NCBI RefSeq assembly: GCF_963666015.1
Contig: NZ_OY762555.1
Location: 2,170,001-2,234,000 of the forward strand
Source of the DNA: an uncultured Sphaerochaeta sp.
Lineage (GTDB): Bacteria; Spirochaetota; Spirochaetia; Sphaerochaetales; Sphaerochaetaceae
DNA: 64,000 bases
Direction of reading: 5' to 3'
In this document: positions 58,471 through 64,000 of the stretch, in pieces
Layout: every line of letters starts with the position of its first letter
How positions within the stretch are numbered: the stretch's first letter is position 1
The notes under the pieces: generated by a model
What the model was told of the DNA's origin: nothing
The model's database searches: none
The model's input: only the letters and a program-made list of their open reading frames with translations
Translations under genes and position numbers: made by a program

Positions 58471-58857
58471 TTATTGGAAGTCCACTGAGTAATCCATCTC
58501 GCTTACCTGCGAAATGGTCTGGTAGATTGAACAGTACCGGGAAGCCGTCTCAAAGGCTTTCAGGAATTTCTTCTGATTGTCCACTCCCGTGGCCTGTACG
58601 GTGATATGTAGTGATTTAAGCGTGGTAGGGGGATCGTCTCGCTTCTCTCCATCAACATCAAAGCTGATGTGTTCCCAGCTGATTCGCATTTTTGTAGCAA
58701 GTTCCACAAATGTAGCAAACAGACAACCACTCAATGCACCTAACAGGTAATCATAGGGTGCGCTGGAAGGGCCAATTTCAAAGCTGGAACCCTTGTCTGT
58801 AACGAACTGGTAGTGTCCAGGTACAAAGTCGGCACGAACATGTTTTTTCTCACCCAT
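58471..58857 (-). CDS. OsmC/Ohr-family protein
   Basis: A 128-residue protein of the OsmC fold. The two redox cysteines are visible: LSGCLFATFVELATK and ASRYCSIYQT. These proteins reduce organic or lipid hydroperoxides with thiol help. GAGGAGAT stands before the ATG. It is followed at four bases by the 195-residue hypothetical gene. Confidence 0.85.
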   Translation of the reverse strand: MGEKKHVRADFVPGHYQFVTDKGSSFEIGPSSAPYDYLLGALSGCLFATFVELATKMRISWEHISFDVDGEKRDDPPTTLKSLHITVQATGVDNQKKFLKAFETASRYCSIYQTISQVSEMDYSVDFQ

Positions 58858-58924
58858 GAGTTATCTCCTCTGCCAATAGCATAGCCCATGCAGAATGATT
58901 TTTCTAGGATGGGAAGCATTTGTA

Positions 58925-59806
58925 TCACTGCTTTTTATGCTTGTAGGGATTTACATGCACCATGCAGTGTTTGACTTGGGGAAAACTGGTTTCGATGGCA
59001 TGGTGGACCCGTTCGGCAATACAGTGAGCTTCAACGAGGCTTTGTGACCCTTCCGCTGAAATCTCAACATCCACATAGGCACGAGAACCAAATCTACGGG
59101 TTCTCAGTAAATCGATTCCCTTGACCCCTTCCTGATCGAGAATGATCAGACGAATCTCTTCTACAGTCTTTTCATCACAAGCGTGGTCAACCATCTTGTA
59201 GATGCCATCGCGGAATATTTCAATTCCGACCCGGATAATAAAGAGGGAGATGATGATTGCTGCGATGGAATCAGCGATGGGGTAGCCCAATCGTGAGGCA
59301 ATGATCCCGATTAGACCTCCTGTGGTTGCCAATACATCACTCTGGGAGTCCCATGCGGAGGCCATCAAGGCAGAGGAGTCAGTTTTCTTTCCAGCCCAAC
59401 GAGTATAGAGAAACATGCACTGTTTGATAACTATGGAAACAATTGCCGCAATCACAGCAAGGATGCCAGGGAGAGGGTTGTCGTGATACCTACCTGTGAT
59501 GATAGTTGAAATACCATCGACAAGGAGGCCGAATCCTACAACCATGATGATTCCGGAAAGAAGTATTGCAGCAACAGATTCTAATCGTTCATGTCCATAC
59601 TGATGATCCTCGTCAGACTCTTTTGATGCAGCAGAGATGCCTATCATGGCAATGATTGAACTTACTACATCCCCCGCGTTGTTGATTCCATCATTAAGCA
59701 AGGCAGAAGAGTGAGCGATAAAGCCAATTGTGGTCTTGCTGATGGCAAGTACAATATTGCTGAATATATTGAGATAGGAAACTCTCAAGGCAAGATTCTT
59801 CTTCAT
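58925..59806 (-). CDS. Cation diffusion facilitator (metal efflux)
   Basis: A 293-residue inner-membrane antiporter with six helices. Metal residues appear in LLNDGINNAGDVVSS, HQYGHERLES and SAWDSQSDVLA, followed by a cytoplasmic ferredoxin-like domain (VEEIRLIIL, YVDVEISAEGS, HCMVHVNP). It exports Zn, Mn, Fe or Co with protons. Either a TTG at 59812 or the ATG at 59806 is the start. The nearest AAGGAGG is about 30 bases upstream, with a small hairpin between, an odd arrangement. Confidence 0.9.
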   Translation of the reverse strand: MKKNLALRVSYLNIFSNIVLAISKTTIGFIAHSSALLNDGINNAGDVVSSIIAMIGISAASKESDEDHQYGHERLESVAAILLSGIIMVVGFGLLVDGISTIITGRYHDNPLPGILAVIAAIVSIVIKQCMFLYTRWAGKKTDSSALMASAWDSQSDVLATTGGLIGIIASRLGYPIADSIAAIIISLFIIRVGIEIFRDGIYKMVDHACDEKTVEEIRLIILDQEGVKGIDLLRTRRFGSRAYVDVEISAEGSQSLVEAHCIAERVHHAIETSFPQVKHCMVHVNPYKHKKQ

Positions 59807-59816
59807 GTCCAAAATT

Positions 59817-59835
59817 CACACCTACGTTCGGTGTG
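59817..59835 (-). promoter_or_regulatory. Hairpin between ribosome site and start codon of the metal-efflux gene
   Basis: CACACC and GGTGTG pair around the loop GAACGTA (minus strand). AAGGAGG ends directly before the hairpin, which would bring it to normal distance from the start when folded. Confidence 0.4.
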
Positions 59836-59847
59836 CCTCCTTGGTAA

Positions 59848-59872
59848 GAAAAAGCCCCGGTTCCCCGGGGCT
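59848..59872 (-). terminator. Terminator of aspS
   Basis: Minus strand: AGCCCCGG and CCGGGGCT with loop GGAA, followed by five T, directly after the aspS stop. Confidence 0.9.
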
Positions 59873-59877
59873 CTCTG

Positions 59878-61674
59878 TCAGTTCTTTGGCTCAGGATACT
59901 TGACGATCAAGTGTAGGTCTTCAAGTTGATTCTCGTCAACTAGTGACGGAGAATCATCCATTGGAGATATTCCTGCAGTATTCTTCGGGAAAGCAATGAC
60001 TTCGTGGATCGAGGTTTCCTCTGCCATGATCATGATCATTCTATCGACCCCCGGGGCTATACCTCCATGGGGAGGAGCTCCGTATCTAAAGGCATTGAGC
60101 AGGAAGCCGAAGCGCTCCTCTGCAGTCTCGTCATCAAAATTACAGATGCGGAAAATTCGCTTCTGGAGTTCAACATCATGAATACGGATTGAGCCACTGG
60201 CCACCTCATACCCATTGAGGACCAAGTCATACAGGTCACCCTTTACGCTACCGGGGTCAGACTCAAGGGTATCGAGGTACTCCGCCTGAGGCATACTGAA
60301 CATATGGTGTGCAGCTTCCCAATGTCCTTCATCCTCATTGTACTCAAAGAGGGGGAAGTCAACGATCCAGCAGAACTCAAAACTCTTCCTGATCAGGTTT
60401 AGGTCCTTGCCCAACTTTGTGCGAACCGCACTGAGGCTGGCACAACATTTCTTCCAGTCCTGATGGGCAACAAAGAGGATCATATCCCCTTCCTTTGCAT
60501 CAACCGTTGATACGAGTTCCTCTTCGAGTCCAGCAAAGAACTTGCTCACACCACCGGTGAATGTGTTGTTCTCCCCCACCTTGATCCAAGCCAATCCCTG
60601 GGCACCGTAAATCTTTGCAGCATCCTCGAGGCTGGTAATATACTTGCGTGAGAAGTCAACTTTTTCACTCTTTGGCGCACAGATTGCCTTTACATATCCA
60701 CCCTGGGAAACAATGTCCTTGAAGGTGGCAAAGCTGCTCTTCAGGGCCAATTCGTTGACATCTGAGAGAGGAAGGTCGAAGCGAAGATCTGGTTTGTCAC
60801 AACCATAGGTATTCAGTGCATCATGGTAACTGAGTCTCCTGAATCGAGCAGGGAGGTCGTAATCCATGACTTCCTTGAATACGGAACCGAAGAGGTCCTC
60901 CATAAGGGACAGGACATCGTCACGTTTGACAAAACTCATCTCCAGGTCAAGCTGGGTGAATTCCAGCTGTCTGTCACCCCTGGCATCCTCATCACGATAA
61001 CAGCGAGCGATCTGGAAGTACTTATCCATCCCGCCGACCATCAGGATCTGCTTAAAGAGCTGTGGACTTTGGGGGAGCGCATAGAACTTACCAGGGTAAA
61101 TCCTGCTGGGTACCAGGAAGTCTCGAGCCCCTTCTGGGGTGCTCTTGATCATGGTAGGGGTTTCAATCTCATAGAAGTCACGACTGGTGAGGAACTTGCG
61201 GCAAGCGAAAATGAAGTCATGACGAAGCTTCATCCGCTTCTGCATTCCCTGGGTACGGAGATCGAGATAACGATACTTAAGCCTGAGGTCTTCCCTCGGT
61301 TCATTGCCATCATCAATCTGGAATGGAAGTGGTGCACACTTGCTGAGAATTTCAATCTTCTCAGCTTTTACTTCCACTTCTCCGGTTACCATTTCTGGAT
61401 TTACCATTGAATCGGGCCTGAGACGTACCACCCCTGTCACTGCAATGCAGTACTCCAGGTGCAGCTCATTTGCAACTGCCTGAAGTTCGTTGCTGGCATC
61501 GTCATCCACTACCACCTGGGTAATACCGTAGCGGTCACGGAGGTTGATGAAATGCAGGGCCCCATGATTGCGGTCACGGTGTACCCAGCCGTTGAGAACC
61601 ACCTTAGCTCCATTGTCAGCTTTGGTCAGTGATCCACAGGTAGTTGTTCGTTGGGAAAATACTTCTTCTGCCAT
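59878..61674 (-). CDS. aspS: Aspartyl-tRNA synthetase, bacterial type
   Basis: A 598-residue class IIb synthetase: N-terminal OB-fold anticodon domain (VVLNGWVHRDRNHGALHFINLRDRYG), motif 2 FQIARCYRDEDARGDRQLEFTQLD (both in part), a GAD insertion in the middle that is typical of bacteria, and motif 3 GGIAPGVDRMIMIMA. AAAGGGA precedes the ATG. Complete and ordinary; the nearest upstream gene is carB on the same strand. Confidence 0.96.
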   Translation of the reverse strand: MAEEVFSQRTTTCGSLTKADNGAKVVLNGWVHRDRNHGALHFINLRDRYGITQVVVDDDASNELQAVANELHLEYCIAVTGVVRLRPDSMVNPEMVTGEVEVKAEKIEILSKCAPLPFQIDDGNEPREDLRLKYRYLDLRTQGMQKRMKLRHDFIFACRKFLTSRDFYEIETPTMIKSTPEGARDFLVPSRIYPGKFYALPQSPQLFKQILMVGGMDKYFQIARCYRDEDARGDRQLEFTQLDLEMSFVKRDDVLSLMEDLFGSVFKEVMDYDLPARFRRLSYHDALNTYGCDKPDLRFDLPLSDVNELALKSSFATFKDIVSQGGYVKAICAPKSEKVDFSRKYITSLEDAAKIYGAQGLAWIKVGENNTFTGGVSKFFAGLEEELVSTVDAKEGDMILFVAHQDWKKCCASLSAVRTKLGKDLNLIRKSFEFCWIVDFPLFEYNEDEGHWEAAHHMFSMPQAEYLDTLESDPGSVKGDLYDLVLNGYEVASGSIRIHDVELQKRIFRICNFDDETAEERFGFLLNAFRYGAPPHGGIAPGVDRMIMIMAEETSIHEVIAFPKNTAGISPMDDSPSLVDENQLEDLHLIVKYPEPKN

Positions 61675-61745
61675 AGTCGGTCCCTTTGGTCTCCTTAAGA
61701 AAGTATTCCCATACTATACGATAGAAGTCCAAAAGGCAATTGCCC

Positions 61746-64000
61746 CTAAGAGCTTAGCTCACGAACAACAACCTGTTTTTTCTGCAGGTATTCAATTGCT
61801 TCAACTGCTGCCACAGCAGCACTTGTGGTGGTGGTATAGGGGATTTTCATGCGCATGGCAATGCTTCGTATCTCATCATCACCCTGTCGGGCATGGAACC
61901 CCATCGGTGTGTTGATCACCAAGGCAACCTGTTTTTTCTGTAGATAGTCAGTAATATTTGGATGTCCTTCATGGACCTTCTGCATTACCTCAACAAGGAT
62001 TCCTTGCTCGAAGAGGAAGGCTGCAGTTCCTTGAGTTGCTGCAATTGAGAAACCGAGAGAGACCAGTTTTTTTACAACAGGAAGGATGGTCTTACGATCC
62101 TTCTTGTTGACACTGATAAACACCTTTCCCGAGACTGGAAGACGGTTTCCACTGCTGATTTGGCTCTTTGCGAAGGCTTCCCCGAAGGTCTTTCCCAATC
62201 CGATCGACTCTCCGGTCGACCTCATCTCAGGTCCAAGTGCTGGATCCACATTGCTGAACCGATCGAAGCTGAATACCGCCTCTTTCACTGCCCAGCCCCC
62301 CTTACAGGTACCCAATGCTCTCTCTCCAGGCTTTTTAACCAGTCCTTGTTTTACCAGGTCTTCTCCCTCCCAGATTCGAACTGCGGCATCCACGAGGTCT
62401 ACTGCACTGGTCTTGCAGATGAAAGGGACCGTTCGTGATGCCCGTGGGTTTACCTCGATGAGATAGAGGTTTCCATCCTTGGCGGCAAACTGGATGTTCA
62501 TCAACCCTTTCACATGGAGTGCTAGCGCAAGTTTGTGTGCCCACTCCTGCATCTGTGCAAGGAGTTCTGGGGTGCTCCGGTACGGAGGAAACACTGCAGC
62601 AGAATCCCCACTGTGGATTCCTGCCGCCTCAATATGCTGAAGAATGCCTCCTACATAGAGACTCTCTCCGTCAGATACTGCATCAAGGTCGTATTCAAAG
62701 GCATCTTCCAGGAACTGATCCACCAATATAGGTGCTTCAACTGATGCTTCAATCCCCTCAATGGAGGTAAGTCCTGCTTCATCGTACACGATGTACATTC
62801 CCCGTCCACCCAATACATGGCTGGGCCTGATGAGAACAGGAAAACCAATCTCGCGAGCGGTGATGAGAATATCTTCATTCTTTGTGACGGCTTTGTTTTT
62901 TGGTTGCCTGAGTCCAAGCTGAGAGACCAAGGCTGAGAACTTTCCACGGTCCCCTGCATCCATTAGTCCTTCCAGGCTAGTTCCTTCCAATCTTGCCCCT
63001 GCACGGGTGAGGGGAGGGGCTAGGTTCAGTGGAGTCTGGCCTCCCAGTTGTACCACTACCCGCTGGGTCTGTTCATGAATCAGAATCTCCTTCACTTCCT
63101 CAGCGGTAAGGCCTTGCAGGTACAGTCGATCGCTGATGTTGAAATCCGTGGAGACTGTCTCTGGATTGCTGTTTACCATGATGGTTTTCCGCCCCAGCCT
63201 GCGGTAGGCCATGGAGGCAAGAGTACAGCAGGTATCAAACTCCAATCCCTGCCCAATCCTGTTTGGCCCGCTTGCAAGGATTACCACCGCATCCCCCCCC
63301 ATGGGTTCTGCTTCTTCCGTTTCACCGTAGGTGGTATAGAGATAGGGGGTGAGCGCATCAAACTCCCCACTGCAGGTGTCAACATGATGGGTTACAGGGT
63401 GCATCTGATAGGCGTAACGTAGCCGTTCGATGTCCTCAGCACTCCTCCCGCTTAGCATCGCGATATATACATCGCTCATTCCAGCCTTTTTTGCCTTGAG
63501 CAGAGTCTCTTCATCCAGGTGAAAGGCAATTTCCTTCTCGATATCCAGCTGCTGTACCAGGAGATTGAGGAACCAAGGATCAAATTGTGTGACCTCCTGG
63601 ATTAGAGGCAGAGCTTCCAAACCCTCCCTGCAGAGCGTGGTGTAGGCAGCAACCAAGCGCAAGGGGTGTGCACTATTGAGAAATCTTGCAACCGCCTCTT
63701 CATCATAGAGTTCAAAGCGGATGAGGTCACACAAGCCCTCGAGCTTTCTCTCTGAGCTCCTTATTCCCTTGTTCAATGCCTCCAAGGCAGTTCTTCCCAG
63801 TGCCAAAGCTTCACCAATGCTTCGCATCTGTGTTCCCAATGCAGAGATGGGTAGTGGGAATTTTTCCAGCTCAAAGCGCGGGACCTTTACCGCACAGTAG
63901 TCAAGTACCGGTTCAAAGCAGGATACTGATTGGCCGGTTATTTCGTTGACTACCTCATCAAGGGTATAGCCGACCGCCAACTTGGCAGAACAGCGGGCTA
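61746..64000 (-). CDS. carB: Carbamoyl-phosphate synthase large subunit (partial, 5' end outside window)
   Basis: About 751 residues, running off the right edge without a start; the family has about 1070. The visible part begins in CSAKLAVGYTLDEV of the first ATP-grasp half and continues through the oligomerisation domain, the second ATP-grasp half (ILASGPNRIGQGLEFD, HVLGGRGMYIVYD, LIEVNPRASRTVPFI) and the C-terminal allosteric MGS-like domain (FISVNKKDRKTILPVVKKL, VALVINTP). It makes carbamoyl phosphate for arginine and pyrimidines with CarA. An apparent TTG start at 63980 is an internal codon. Confidence 0.96.
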   Translation of the reverse strand, partial: ARCSAKLAVGYTLDEVVNEITGQSVSCFEPVLDYCAVKVPRFELEKFPLPISALGTQMRSIGEALALGRTALEALNKGIRSSERKLEGLCDLIRFELYDEEAVARFLNSAHPLRLVAAYTTLCREGLEALPLIQEVTQFDPWFLNLLVQQLDIEKEIAFHLDEETLLKAKKAGMSDVYIAMLSGRSAEDIERLRYAYQMHPVTHHVDTCSGEFDALTPYLYTTYGETEEAEPMGGDAVVILASGPNRIGQGLEFDTCCTLASMAYRRLGRKTIMVNSNPETVSTDFNISDRLYLQGLTAEEVKEILIHEQTQRVVVQLGGQTPLNLAPPLTRAGARLEGTSLEGLMDAGDRGKFSALVSQLGLRQPKNKAVTKNEDILITAREIGFPVLIRPSHVLGGRGMYIVYDEAGLTSIEGIEASVEAPILVDQFLEDAFEYDLDAVSDGESLYVGGILQHIEAAGIHSGDSAAVFPPYRSTPELLAQMQEWAHKLALALHVKGLMNIQFAAKDGNLYLIEVNPRASRTVPFICKTSAVDLVDAAVRIWEGEDLVKQGLVKKPGERALGTCKGGWAVKEAVFSFDRFSNVDPALGPEMRSTGESIGLGKTFGEAFAKSQISSGNRLPVSGKVFISVNKKDRKTILPVVKKLVSLGFSIAATQGTAAFLFEQGILVEVMQKVHEGHPNITDYLQKKQVALVINTPMGFHARQGDDEIRSIAMRMKIPYTTTTSAAVAAVEAIEYLQKKQVVVRELSS

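Noticed and set aside
63980..63980. Apparent start of the carB frame
   Set aside because: The frame stays open to 64000 and reads conserved CarB residues (SAKLAVGYTLDE); the gene is cut by the window edge.
1..64000. CRISPR arrays, prophage, transposases, tRNA or rRNA genes
   Set aside because: No regularly spaced repeats, integrase or transposase motifs, CCA-ended cloverleafs or rRNA segments were seen.

Overview
The window reads like a chromosomal segment of a free-living, sugar-fermenting spirochaete, most likely Sphaerochaeta or a close relative. The grounds are a TmpC/PnrA-type nucleoside receptor, a very high density of ABC and tripartite tricarboxylate (TTT) transporters, export signals ending in short A-x-G or ANG(S/T) cleavage regions, and moderate GC with AT-rich promoter islands. 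The placement is inferred from gene content alone. I see no rRNA, tRNA, CRISPR, IS element or phage gene.

Layout. 1-3.1 kb: the end of an LplC-type sugar permease, its binding protein and a GH105 unsaturated rhamnogalacturonyl hydrolase (pectin-fragment use). 3.2-11.7 kb: a long operon with a BMP-type nucleoside ABC transporter, purine nucleoside phosphorylase and four accessory genes. 11.7-13.1 kb: a flavodoxin-like reductase and a lone ABC ATPase. 13.2-17.3 kb: a fused sucrose-phosphate synthase/phosphatase bracketed by two paralogous GntR regulators. 17.3-19.8 kb: AT-rich DNA with three small secreted proteins, at least two of them paralogous. 19.86-20.0 kb: a probable unannotated small RNA with its own promoter and terminator. 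20-24.7 kb: ROK regulator, htpG, mscS and a small membrane protein.

24.7-44 kb is the most distinctive part: a carboxylate/sugar-acid catabolic island. A sigma-54 activator with a PrpR-type sensor faces a consensus -24/-12 promoter and a cluster of TGAAACA repeats. Behind this promoter lie a PdxA-like dehydrogenase, a complete TTT transporter, an Asp/Glu racemase-family protein and a TIM-barrel isomerase. A second TTT transporter with an amidohydrolase and an aldo/keto reductase follows, then a GntR regulator with a DUF362 protein on the other strand, then a split transketolase, an iron-type alcohol dehydrogenase and another TIM-barrel isomerase. A palindrome close to TTGTATACAA recurs upstream of all these units and of the GntR gene itself, so one GntR protein probably controls the whole island. 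The substrate is unknown.

44-50.3 kb: a metal-type ABC transporter whose ATPase carries an N-terminal DUF1893 domain, a DUF3842 protein, then a GntR regulator with a metallo-beta-lactamase-fold protein and a GntP permease. 50.3-64 kb is mostly housekeeping (TPR protein, rlmE, rhomboid, adenosine deaminase, ankyrin protein, proS, class II aldolase, OsmC, cation efflux, aspS, carB running off the right edge). It is interrupted at 51.6-52.1 kb by two tandem copies of a hairpin-containing module that matches no known gene. Several genes from 21 kb rightwards have a -10 box 5-8 bases before the ATG and no Shine-Dalgarno sequence, so leaderless mRNAs seem common here.
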